Under the pieces are notes generated by a model. The model worked only from the letters and a program-made list of their open reading frames with translations. It was not told the DNA's origin and made no database searches. A DNA stretch of 25,603 nt from positions 1 through 25,603 of IMG/VR virus record IMGVR_UViG_3300020159_001388. One strand, written 5' to 3'. Positions within the stretch are counted from its first letter, which is position 1, and the number at the start of each line of letters is the position of its first letter. Source of the DNA: a virus. Of this stretch, positions 7,532 through 15,420 are shown in pieces. The position numbers and the translations under genes are program-made.

Positions 7532-9847
7532 ATGCCATATAGTACCGGATATTTTAAAACAGAAACCAAAGATTATATTTTAAAAAATTACCCAAAAGAC
7601 GTTAGAATTTTAGACGTTGGTGCGGGTTGTGGAACTTACTCAGACCTATTAAAACCATTAGGGTATACTAATATTGATTGTGTTGAGGTTTTCCCTGAAT
7701 ACGTATCTCAATTTAATTTAAAAGAAAAATATAATAATGTTTTTATTGGTGATATAACCAAACTCACTTTAGATTTTAACAACTACGATTTAATTATTTT
7801 TGGGGATGTATTAGAACATATCACTCTTTCAGAGTCTAAGAAATTATTAGAAAAAATTAATGAAAAATCTATACTGATTGGGATTCCATTTGAATCTCCT
7901 CAGGGGGAACATTTTGGTAATATTTACGAAACACATTTGCAACCGGATTTAACTTTAATTAATTTTATTGAGGAGTATCGGGGATTCCACCCAATCTCGG
8001 TAAGATTTGATTATGGTATTTTTATAAATAAACAAGAAAATGATATCTTTGTTGAGGTGGGTCAATTTCAGTTACCTGAGAATTATGATAATTATTTAAA
8101 AAACAATTATAAAGAAAGTAATTTCATTTATTTAAATGGTGAGGCCCCTCAAACTAAAGAAACTCAAAATGTGACAATTGTCACCGCGTTGTGGAATTTA
8201 GGTCGAGACAATATTAATGATTCATTTAAAAGAAGTTACAATAGTTACTTAGATAAATTTAGTGAGTTATTAAAAACTGATGTTAATATGTATATTTTTA
8301 TTGATAAATCCGATGAGGAATTTATTTGGAAGTATAGAGATAAGAAAAATACGGTATTAAATTTTATGTCTTTAGATGAATTAAAAGAGTGGTTTAATTT
8401 TACAAATATAACTAATAAATTAAGGGTTAATGAAGATTGGTTAAATCAAGCATCTTGGTTAAGGGAATCTCCACAAGCTACTTTAGATGGTTATAACCCA
8501 TTAGTTATGAGTAAAATGTTTATGTTAAACAACGTAACAATTTGGAACCCTTTTAATAGTGAATATTTCTTTTGGATTGACGCTGGTATAACTAATACGG
8601 TTCATTACGGATATTTTACTCACGATAAAGTTTTTAATAATCTACCTGAATTTATAGACAATAATGAGGATTTTGTATTCTTGACTTATCCTTATGAAGG
8701 TGGTGGTGAAATACACGGTTTTCAAAGAGAACCAATGGCAACTTACTGTAATACAGATTATGTTAAATTTGTATGTAGAGGAGGGTTTTTTGGTGGTAAA
8801 AAGGAAAGGATTAATGAAATAAATGGTTTGTATTATATGTATTTAAACACTACCCTTAATGATAATCTAATGGGTACTGAAGAAAGTGTTTTTACTATTT
8901 TACTATATAATCACCCTGATTTAATAACTCAATATAGTGTTGAGTCTAACGGTATGATTTGGCCATTTTTTGAGGATTTAAAAGATAAAAAATATAAAAA
9001 AAATGTTATAGTAACGTCACCTAAATTTATTCTAAATAATACAAAAGTTGGTCTTTATGTAATTACTTTCAATTCACCAAAACAATTTGAAGTATTAATA
9101 CAATCAATGTTAGATTATGATGCAGATTTCATTGAAAAACCAAGAAAATTCTTATTAGATAATTCAACAGATTTATCAACAACACCACAATATATTGAAT
9201 TATGTGAAAAGTATGGTTTTGAACATATTAAAAAAGATAATATTGGTATTGTTGGGGGTAGAGTATTTGTTGCAGAACATTTTAATGAGACTGATTTAGA
9301 TTTTTATTATTTTTTTGAAGATGATATGGGGTTTTACCCTAAAAAAGGTGAAGTTTGTAGAAATGGGTTTCCTCGTTATGTCGATAATTTATATCAAAAA
9401 TCATTAGAGATTATTCAAAAAGAAAATTTTGATTTTTTAAAATTAAATTTCAGTGAATTTTTTGGTGACCATAGTGTACAGTGGAGTTGGTATAATGTTC
9501 CACAAGATTTTAGACAATCTCATTGGCCAAATAATCCTAAATTACCTGTACAAGGATTAGACCCTAATTCCCCTAAAACAAAATTTGATGAAATACATAT
9601 TTACAAAGGATTACCATATATAACAGGTGAATCCCATTTATCGAATTGGCCGATTGTATTAACAAAAGAGGGTAATTATAAATGTTATTTGGAGACTAAA
9701 TGGGCTCATCCTTACGAACAAACTCTTATGTCGTACGCTTATCAAGAAACTGTTAAAGGAAATATTAAACCGGGACTATTGTTATTAACACCAACCGAAC
9801 ACGTTCGATTTGATTTTTATGACGGAAAATTAAGAAAAGAATCTTAA
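7532..9847 (+). CDS. Three-domain fusion: SAM methyltransferase + HtrL/YibB-like GT + GT-A glycosyltransferase
   Basis: 771 residues. Residues 1-170 form a class I methyltransferase with SAM loop ILDVGAGCGTY (26-36) and FGDVLEH (90-96). Residues about 213-490 are HtrL/YibB-like: VTIVTALWNLGRD, NPLVMSKMFML, and FFWIDAGIT with D350. Residues about 505-771 are another GT-A-like domain: VGLYVITFNSPKQFEVLIQSM, an acidic metal motif FFEDDMGF (E596-D597-D598), FLKLNFSEFFGD, and a C-terminal TGESHLSNWPIVLTKEG. It probably makes or finishes a methylated oligosaccharide with the four upstream genes. Substrates cannot be read from sequence. The last four bases overlap the convergent HNH gene. Confidence 0.8.
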   Translation: MPYSTGYFKTETKDYILKNYPKDVRILDVGAGCGTYSDLLKPLGYTNIDCVEVFPEYVSQFNLKEKYNNVFIGDITKLTLDFNNYDLIIFGDVLEHITLSESKKLLEKINEKSILIGIPFESPQGEHFGNIYETHLQPDLTLINFIEEYRGFHPISVRFDYGIFINKQENDIFVEVGQFQLPENYDNYLKNNYKESNFIYLNGEAPQTKETQNVTIVTALWNLGRDNINDSFKRSYNSYLDKFSELLKTDVNMYIFIDKSDEEFIWKYRDKKNTVLNFMSLDELKEWFNFTNITNKLRVNEDWLNQASWLRESPQATLDGYNPLVMSKMFMLNNVTIWNPFNSEYFFWIDAGITNTVHYGYFTHDKVFNNLPEFIDNNEDFVFLTYPYEGGGEIHGFQREPMATYCNTDYVKFVCRGGFFGGKKERINEINGLYYMYLNTTLNDNLMGTEESVFTILLYNHPDLITQYSVESNGMIWPFFEDLKDKKYKKNVIVTSPKFILNNTKVGLYVITFNSPKQFEVLIQSMLDYDADFIEKPRKFLLDNSTDLSTTPQYIELCEKYGFEHIKKDNIGIVGGRVFVAEHFNETDLDFYYFFEDDMGFYPKKGEVCRNGFPRYVDNLYQKSLEIIQKENFDFLKLNFSEFFGDHSVQWSWYNVPQDFRQSHWPNNPKLPVQGLDPNSPKTKFDEIHIYKGLPYITGESHLSNWPIVLTKEGNYKCYLETKWAHPYEQTLMSYAYQETVKGNIKPGLLLLTPTEHVRFDFYDGKLRKES

Positions 9848-10509
9848 TTTAATATTTTATTACTTTTTTTCAAATTATCTTCAGCCCATAGTGGTTGGAG
9901 ATTTGTGTAATGACAAAGTTTATATATTTCTTCCTCAGTATTTGCTGAAGATAATGGTATAATGTGGTCTATATGAATATGTTGTCCCATTAACTCCCAA
10001 GACATATCTTCAGTAAATTGTTTTTCAATATATTCTTTAAGAAATTCCGGAGAACAACCTACAATTTCAAAAGATGTTTTTGTTTTATTTCTTAAAACTG
10101 AATAAATTCTTGTTCGGACATTAAAAATTAATTTTTTTAATGGGTCAGTTTTTCTTTGTTCTTTAATTCTATTGTTATAATATTCTCTAATTTTAGTTAT
10201 ATTTTTTTCCGTCCATATTTTATTATTTTCTTTATGTTTTTCTTTATTTAAGTTATACCAATTTTTATTTAAGTTTCTAACTTTTTCTGTATTATTTTTA
10301 TAATATTTTTTATTATATTCAGGATTTTTATCATACCACTTTTTAAGTGTTAAAGCTCTTTTTTCTGAGTTTTGGTTACGATAAATATCACCTTCAAGTT
10401 TACGACATTCTTTACAAATGTTTCTCAATTTGTCTTTAGTTGTTTTATGTTTTCCAAAATCACAAACCTCTTTTTCTTCTTGACATTTACGACATATCTT
10501 TTTTTCCAT
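9844..10509 (-). CDS. Free-standing HNH homing-type endonuclease 1
   Basis: 221 residues. The N-terminus carries a CxxC...CxxC zinc site (C6, C9, C32, C35). A long Lys/Asn/Tyr-rich linker follows, then the catalytic HNH core HIHIDHIIPLSS (H179, D181, H182) with N203 in TNLQPLWAEDNLKKSNK. The last 73 residues match the second HNH gene (17076-17669) at 62 positions by my count; the middles have diverged. The ATG lies inside the 3' end of the RHH gene (23-base overlap), so it is probably translationally coupled. Base composition is more A/T-rich than the polymerase gene nearby. It is likely a mobile, intron-less homing gene. Confidence 0.9.
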   Translation of the reverse strand: MEKKICRKCQEEKEVCDFGKHKTTKDKLRNICKECRKLEGDIYRNQNSEKRALTLKKWYDKNPEYNKKYYKNNTEKVRNLNKNWYNLNKEKHKENNKIWTEKNITKIREYYNNRIKEQRKTDPLKKLIFNVRTRIYSVLRNKTKTSFEIVGCSPEFLKEYIEKQFTEDMSWELMGQHIHIDHIIPLSSANTEEEIYKLCHYTNLQPLWAEDNLKKSNKILN

Positions 10510-10645
10510 AATACTCTTTTAATAATTTATTAAGTAATGTTGATTTTTTAATTTTTTCTTTAACCATTCGGTCAAATAAATCACGGTCCAAACTTATTCC
10601 AAATTTAACCTTTCTGTCTTCTTCTAATTTTGTTGGTCTTGCCAT
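10487..10645 (-). CDS. Small ribbon-helix-helix (CopG-like) protein paired with HNH 1
   Basis: 52 residues starting MARPTKLEEDRK. The strand KFGISLDRDLFDRM followed by KIKKSTLLNKLLKEYYG gives the beta-alpha-alpha pattern of RHH dimeric DNA binders, with a basic N-terminal arm. A paralogue with the same layout precedes the other HNH gene. The start is ATG at 10645, the only ATG at the N-terminal end. AGATATTTAT lies five bases upstream, as also seen (four bases away) for the other RHH gene. Likely a DNA-binding partner or autoregulator of the endonuclease gene; function is inferred. Confidence 0.7.
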   Translation of the reverse strand: MARPTKLEEDRKVKFGISLDRDLFDRMVKEKIKKSTLLNKLLKEYYGKKDMS

Positions 10646-10740
10646 ATTATATAAATATCTTGTTTATTATTAAAGTTTCACTAAAACTAATAATAAATAA
10701 ATATTTTCCTTTTATCAAGTATTTATAATAAAAACTTTAA
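10646..10740. promoter_or_regulatory. Divergent promoter region between RHH 1 and the small virion gene
   Basis: 95 bases, nearly all A/T. On the plus strand TATAAATA (10650-10657) and AATAAATA (10692-10699) precede the ATG at 10741. On the minus strand TATAAATA occupies 10720-10727, upstream of the RHH gene. These resemble T4-type late promoters, but the composition makes chance matches likely. The AGATATTTAT element (minus strand, 10651-10660) lies at the RHH end. Confidence 0.35.
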
Positions 10741-11121
10741 ATGGATTTTTTTATCAAAAAAAACGCTACGCTACCGTTATTAAAACTTGCCGTTATTAAA
10801 GACGGTAGAAGTGACTATCACAACTTTATGGATTTAATAGAATCTTCTTCTATTATTTTTAGTATGGTTGATGTTGAAACAGGGATACCTAAAATATCTT
10901 CAAAACAAGCAGGGTTTGTGTCAAAAACTTTTATTGACCCAAATACCCCAACTGAATATTATATTTATTATACTTTTACTAAAAAAGACACCAATAGAGT
11001 TGGTCGTTATGAGGGTCAATTTATGTTAAAAAACACACAAGGGGACCTGATAGTACCAATTAGAGAACGATTATTTATTACTATTCAAGATAGTTTTATT
11101 TCAGATACTCCTTGTTGTTAA
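10741..11121 (+). CDS. Small conserved phage protein, possible baseplate/tail Ig-like domain
   Basis: 126 residues. MDFFIKKNATLPLLKLAVIKDG followed by alternating beta strands (SSIIFSMVDVETG, YYIYYTFTKKDT, GRYEGQFMLKN, ERLFITIQDSF) resembles the N-terminal Ig-like domain of BppU-type baseplate proteins. It ends in DTPCC. There is no signal peptide. I cannot assign it firmly; a virion-associated role is suggested by the fold pattern. It is separated from the polymerase gene by 94 bases. Confidence 0.45.
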   Translation: MDFFIKKNATLPLLKLAVIKDGRSDYHNFMDLIESSSIIFSMVDVETGIPKISSKQAGFVSKTFIDPNTPTEYYIYYTFTKKDTNRVGRYEGQFMLKNTQGDLIVPIRERLFITIQDSFISDTPCC

Positions 11122-11150
11122 TTGACTTAGGTTTTTTAAATTTCTATATT

Positions 11151-11158
11151 TATATTTG
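11151..11158 (+). promoter_or_regulatory. Possible Bacteroidota-type -7 element before DNA polymerase
   Basis: TATATTTG fits the Bacteroidota -7 consensus TAnnTTTG. A TTG lies upstream at 11122-11124, but the spacing of 26 bases is longer than usual for the -33 element. The start codon is 58 bases downstream. Weak single-site evidence. Confidence 0.25.
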
Positions 11159-11167
11159 TAAGGTAAA

Positions 11168-11184
11168 TGTCGAATTTTTCGGCA
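11168..11184 (+). promoter_or_regulatory. Hairpin in the DNA polymerase 5' leader
   Basis: TGTCGAA at 11168-11174 pairs with TTCGGCA at 11178-11184 (one G-T pair) across a three-base loop, giving a tight seven-pair stem in otherwise A/T-rich leader. It ends 31 bases before the polymerase ATG. T4 gp43 represses its own translation by binding an RNA hairpin near its start, so this may be an autogenous operator. The stem has no T run and is not a terminator. Confidence 0.4.
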
Positions 11185-11215
11185 GCTAATAAGCCACACG
11201 TAAAATATAGAAAAA

Positions 11216-13927
11216 ATGATTAGTCAAGAAGAAATTAAAACCTTCCTTGAAGGTAATGACCCCGAAGAATTCATTGTTTCGGTAGAATTTGATTATGCGT
11301 CAGGTTCAATTTATAAAATTAAAGAAATCCCTGGTCAGGGTAAAGTAATCCAAAAAGACAGTTTTATTGCATTTGCTTGGGTGGGAGACTTAAGAGGTTT
11401 GAATTTTTATCAAAACTCTAAAGCTACTCAAAAAGAGTATATGACCAAATATGGTATTGTTATCGAAAAGTTAGAAACTCGAGGTGATGATAGAATGGAA
11501 CAAGGTCTTAAATATATGGTTAAATCCTTAAAAGGTTATCGTACCCTAATTCAATTCTTCCGAGATGGTGGATTGGACCCGTGGGGTGATAATACTAAAG
11601 ATTTAATAATGATTCTACCTCCTGTAGAACAATATCTAATTCAAAGAGAAAAACGTTTATTTAAAGGATACGAGGAGTATAATGATGTTACTCGACTTGT
11701 ATTTGACTTGGAGACTACCGCTTTAGAACCTAAGGACGGTCGTATCTTTATGATTGGGATTAAAACTAATAGAGGGTATCAAAAAGTTATTGAGTGTGCA
11801 ACTGAAGAACAAGAGAGACAAGGTTTAATTGAGTTTTTTAATATTATTGATGAAATCAAACCAAGTATTATTGGTGGATATAATTCAGCAAACTTCGACT
11901 GGTTTTGGATTTTTGAAAGATGTAACGCACTTAATTTAGATATTAAAAAAACTTGTCGTTCTTTAAATCCTTCAAGAACTATTTCACAGAAAGAAAGTAT
12001 GTTGAAATTGGCGAACGAAGTCGAGAGGTTTAATCAAGTTTCAATATGGGGTTATAATGTTATTGACATTATTCACTCGGTTCGTAGAGCTCAGGCGATT
12101 AACTCAAGTATTAAATCTGCAGGTTTGAAGTATATTACACAATACATCCAAGCCGAATCTCCTGACCGTGTTTATATTGACCACACAGACATTGGGTCTA
12201 TGTATGCAAAAAAAGAAGAGTATTGGTTAAACGTTGAGAACGGTAAATATAAAAGAGCCGATAATCCATCGTTTGATAATTTAGATACAAGATTTCCTGG
12301 TAAATACTTAAAGGTAACCGGTGATAACATTGTTGAGAGGTATCTTGATGATGACTTGGAAGAAACCTTAACAGTGGATGACGAGTTCAACCAAGGTTCA
12401 TTCTTATTGGCGTCAATGATTCCAACAACATATGAAAGGGTTTCAACTATGGGAACCGCCACATTATGGAAAATGTTGATGTTAGCTTGGTCATATAAAT
12501 TCAAATTAGCAATCCCTAAAAAACAAGACAAGACAGATTTCGTAGGTGGTTTATCTCGATTACTTAAAGTTGGTTATTCAACTAACGTATTAAAACTTGA
12601 CTTTAGTTCTCTATACCCATCTATTCAGTTGGTGCATGATGTATTTCCTGAATGTGACGTAACTGGAGGTATGAAAGCGATGTTAAAATACTTCCGTGAT
12701 ACTCGTATCTTATATAAGAATTTAGCGGGTCAATATGAGAAATCAGACCCTAAGAAATCTTTATCGTATGACCGTAAACAATTACCAATTAAGATTTTTA
12801 TTAACTCAATGTTTGGTGCCTTATCAGCACCACAAGTATTTGCTTGGGGTGATATGTATATGGGAGAACAAATTACGTGTACAGGCAGACAATATCTTCG
12901 TATGATGATTAAGTTTTTTATGAAACGTGGTTACACTCCACTTGTAATGGATACGGACGGTGTGAACTTCTCTAAACCTGAAGGTTGGGAAAACAGACGT
13001 TACGTAGGTAAAGGTTTGAATTGGAAGGTTAAAGAGGGTAAAGAATATACGGGTGACGATGCTGACGTTGCAGAGTTTAATGACTTATTTATGAGAGGAG
13101 AAATGGCATTAGATACCGATGGAACTTGGCCGTCTTGTATTAACTTGGCTCGTAAGAACTATGCGGTTATGGATGCTAAGGGTAAAGTTAAGTTAACGGG
13201 TAATACTATTAAATCTAAAAAATTACCACTATACATTGAGGCGTTCTTAGATAAAGGAGTTAAGATGTTATTGGAGGGTAAAGGACAAGAATTTGTGGAA
13301 TGGTATTATGAATACATACAAAGAATTTTTGATTTAAAAATACCTTTAAAACAAATCGCTCAAAGAGCTAAGGTTAAACTTTCATTAGATGATTATAGAA
13401 TTAGAAGTACTCAAAAAACTAAATCAGGTGGTTCTATGAGTAAAATGGCACATATGGAATTGGCAATTAAACACGGATTGAACATAAACTTAGGAGATGT
13501 TATCTTTTATGTGAATAATGGATTAAAAGCGTCTCACGGAGACGTTCAAAAGAAGGGTGATGGTGTTGTTTTAAATTGTTATATGTTGGACGCTAAGGAA
13601 TTAGAAGATAACCCTGATTTAACAGGTGAGTATAACGTAGCCCGAGCATTGACTACCTTTAACAAACGTATTGAACCGTTATTAGTTGTGTTTAAAGATG
13701 AGGTTAGAGATGGGTTATTAGTTTTGGACCCCGAAAAACGTGGATTATTCACTAAAGAACAATGTGAACTAATTAACGGAAAACCGTTTGACGAATCAGG
13801 TCAAGACAAACTTGAGGATGTATTGGCGATTTCGGAACAAGAAATGATATATTGGGGCAAAAGAGGATTAAGTCCTGATTATATGTATGAATTGGCGGAA
13901 GAAGGATGGGAAGAATATATTAATTAA
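11216..13927 (+). CDS. 43: DNA polymerase, family B (T4 gp43-like)
   Basis: 903 residues, close to the 898 of T4 gp43. It is the replicative polymerase with proofreading. Exonuclease motifs: Exo I FDLETTAL (D164, E166), Exo II YNSANFDWFW, Exo III YNVIDIIHS (Y-x3-D). Polymerase motifs: motif A LKLDFSSLYPSI (D462), motif B KIFINSMFGALSAP (about 526-539), motif C VMDTDGVNF at 579-582, where Gly replaces the common Ser of DTDS. TIKSKKLPLYI matches the Lys-rich KKxY-type region after the palm. The start at 11216 gives the expected N-terminus; no strong Shine-Dalgarno is seen. The gene stands alone between a 94-base leader with a hairpin and a strong terminator. Confidence 0.95.
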   Translation: MISQEEIKTFLEGNDPEEFIVSVEFDYASGSIYKIKEIPGQGKVIQKDSFIAFAWVGDLRGLNFYQNSKATQKEYMTKYGIVIEKLETRGDDRMEQGLKYMVKSLKGYRTLIQFFRDGGLDPWGDNTKDLIMILPPVEQYLIQREKRLFKGYEEYNDVTRLVFDLETTALEPKDGRIFMIGIKTNRGYQKVIECATEEQERQGLIEFFNIIDEIKPSIIGGYNSANFDWFWIFERCNALNLDIKKTCRSLNPSRTISQKESMLKLANEVERFNQVSIWGYNVIDIIHSVRRAQAINSSIKSAGLKYITQYIQAESPDRVYIDHTDIGSMYAKKEEYWLNVENGKYKRADNPSFDNLDTRFPGKYLKVTGDNIVERYLDDDLEETLTVDDEFNQGSFLLASMIPTTYERVSTMGTATLWKMLMLAWSYKFKLAIPKKQDKTDFVGGLSRLLKVGYSTNVLKLDFSSLYPSIQLVHDVFPECDVTGGMKAMLKYFRDTRILYKNLAGQYEKSDPKKSLSYDRKQLPIKIFINSMFGALSAPQVFAWGDMYMGEQITCTGRQYLRMMIKFFMKRGYTPLVMDTDGVNFSKPEGWENRRYVGKGLNWKVKEGKEYTGDDADVAEFNDLFMRGEMALDTDGTWPSCINLARKNYAVMDAKGKVKLTGNTIKSKKLPLYIEAFLDKGVKMLLEGKGQEFVEWYYEYIQRIFDLKIPLKQIAQRAKVKLSLDDYRIRSTQKTKSGGSMSKMAHMELAIKHGLNINLGDVIFYVNNGLKASHGDVQKKGDGVVLNCYMLDAKELEDNPDLTGEYNVARALTTFNKRIEPLLVVFKDEVRDGLLVLDPEKRGLFTKEQCELINGKPFDESGQDKLEDVLAISEQEMIYWGKRGLSPDYMYELAEEGWEEYIN

Positions 13928-13930
13928 AAC

Positions 13931-13969
13931 AAAAAAGGAATATGTGTTGTTAACATATTCCTTTTTTTT
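13931..13969. terminator. Bidirectional rho-independent terminator
   Basis: GGAATATGT at 13937-13945 pairs perfectly with ACATATTCC at 13953-13961 around a seven-base loop. Six A's precede and eight T's follow the stem, so a T run follows it on both strands. It sits between the convergent polymerase and minus-strand neck operon stops (13927 and 13968) and should end both transcripts. Confidence 0.85.
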
Positions 13970-14303
13970 ATGATTGTTTTAAACCGTCAGAGCTCATAAT
14001 ATACCAATTACCACTACTGAACACAAATTCAACACAAGCACCTTTACTTATTAGGATTTCATCGAATTCCTCATCAATTTTACCTGTACTTGTTAATATT
14101 AAAACATTTGTTAACGCTTTAATTGTTATGTGGTCAGTTGTTGAGTGGTCTAATATTACTTTGCAGTTATCCACCCCTTTTACAATTACGAACCCTTCAC
14201 CCCTTGTTCTAAATTGACTATCAGATACTATTGCAGTTTCTGATGAAACTATTAATTTTCCGTTTACGATTCTTTCTGAAGGTGTACTTCTTATTATTGC
14301 CAT
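13968..14303 (-). CDS. Small beta-rich protein, likely virion-associated
   Basis: 111 residues, almost all predicted beta strands: KLIVSSETAIVSD, GFVIVKGVDNCKVILDHS, HITIKALTNVLIL, then a C-terminal VEFVFSSGNWYIMSSDGLK. The last motif is common at the ends of phage tail, head-decoration and similar beta-solenoid proteins. It lies four bases after the gp13-like gene and is the last gene of the minus-strand operon. No catalytic motif; the function is not known. Confidence 0.5.
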   Translation of the reverse strand: MAIIRSTPSERIVNGKLIVSSETAIVSDSQFRTRGEGFVIVKGVDNCKVILDHSTTDHITIKALTNVLILTSTGKIDEEFDEILISKGACVEFVFSSGNWYIMSSDGLKQS

Positions 14304-14307
14304 ATAA

Positions 14308-15420
14308 TTAAATTACGTATATTTGTCTTGGCATTGCTCTATACTTCATTGCCTTATTTAAATTTTCAGCGATTAACGCTTCTTTTTCCATCATCTTTTC
14401 AGGTCTTAATCTTTCAAGACGAGCCATTAATTCTTCTTGTAATTTCGCTCTTTCATCTTTACCCTCAGTTAACAAACTTGTATAATCCATAGTAAGTTCA
14501 CTATCAGGTGTTTTTAAGTTACCACTATATTTTCCTCTAACTCTTCCTAAAGTTTCTTTACACAATCCAATGAACCATCTTCTAACCCATTGTTGTGCAG
14601 GGTTATTCAAATCTACCCAAGAAATTTCATCAATCGGAACGTCAGATGGTAATTTCACAATATCAGGATTCGCTTTTAAACAAGCATCTCTATCAGCACC
14701 GTCAACGTCGTAATACCAATACCAAACTTTACCACCTGCCATACTTCCACTACCAAAGTCAAATTTACCGCCAGGAGTGTTCATTAAATGTATCATCTTT
14801 TTACCATCAGGTAAAGCGGTTATTCTATAAGTTAAATCTCCACCCAAGATACGTCTTTGTATGTTTGTTTCTTGCATTCTTAACAACATATCAAATGCCG
14901 GCATCATTGTGTACGAACCTGAATAACCCAATTGAGCGAATCCTCCTGTTCCACCAAGTCCAGGTCCACCCATAGCACCAAATGCAAATGGGTCAAAAAG
15001 AACATTGGTTAATGTTGGGGGGGTAAACCAAAGTAATTCATTGATTTCTCTTCCTTTAGGTATTTCATATAATTGTTGTCCTCTAACTAAATCAAAATAA
15101 TCTTTTTTCAAAACCCAATCCCCACCAGCTTGTAACCCAACAATTTTAGAATATGCGTAAGAATATCTTGTTTCATAATCTAAACTTCTCGTAATAAACG
15201 CTCGAGTTAGAGATTGCTCGTCTAAATTAAGATTCTGAAGTGCGGACCATTGAGATTCAATTAACCAATCTTGGATATATTGTGAATAGTCCCCAATTGA
15301 TAATTCAAGTAATGAATCTAACATTTCGTCTTCTAATTCAACACTTCTTAACGGAGCTCCAAGTAAATGTTTAACTCTCGTATATAGTTTTGTTCTTTGT
15401 GGTTCAGCTATTATTCCCAT
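14308..15420 (-). CDS. 13: Neck (head-tail connector) protein, gp13-like
   Basis: 370 residues, against about 309 for T4 gp13. The N-terminus (TRVKHLLGAPLRSVELEDEMLDSLLELSIGDYSQYIQDW) and the block DLVRGQQLYEIPKGREINELLWFTPP look like the helical-plus-beta layout of T4-type gp13 neck proteins. A Gly-rich insertion (FGAMGGPGLGGTGGF) follows. The end is charged and helical (ERAKLQEELMARLERLRPEKMMEKEAL). gp13 seals the filled head and joins it to the tail with gp14. The assignment also rests on gp14-, gp15- and gp18-like genes nearby, in T4 order though on the other strand. It overlaps the SOD-fusion gene by ten bases. Confidence 0.6.
   Translation of the reverse strand: MGIIAEPQRTKLYTRVKHLLGAPLRSVELEDEMLDSLLELSIGDYSQYIQDWLIESQWSALQNLNLDEQSLTRAFITRSLDYETRYSYAYSKIVGLQAGGDWVLKKDYFDLVRGQQLYEIPKGREINELLWFTPPTLTNVLFDPFAFGAMGGPGLGGTGGFAQLGYSGSYTMMPAFDMLLRMQETNIQRRILGGDLTYRITALPDGKKMIHLMNTPGGKFDFGSGSMAGGKVWYWYYDVDGADRDACLKANPDIVKLPSDVPIDEISWVDLNNPAQQWVRRWFIGLCKETLGRVRGKYSGNLKTPDSELTMDYTSLLTEGKDERAKLQEELMARLERLRPEKMMEKEALIAENLNKAMKYRAMPRQIYVI

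Noticed and set aside
7492-10727. All TATAAATA sites as true T4-type late promoters
   Set aside because: The 8-mer is also found inside coding sequence (about 2092 and 8022) and is expected several times per strand at this composition; only well-placed ones are listed, at low confidence.
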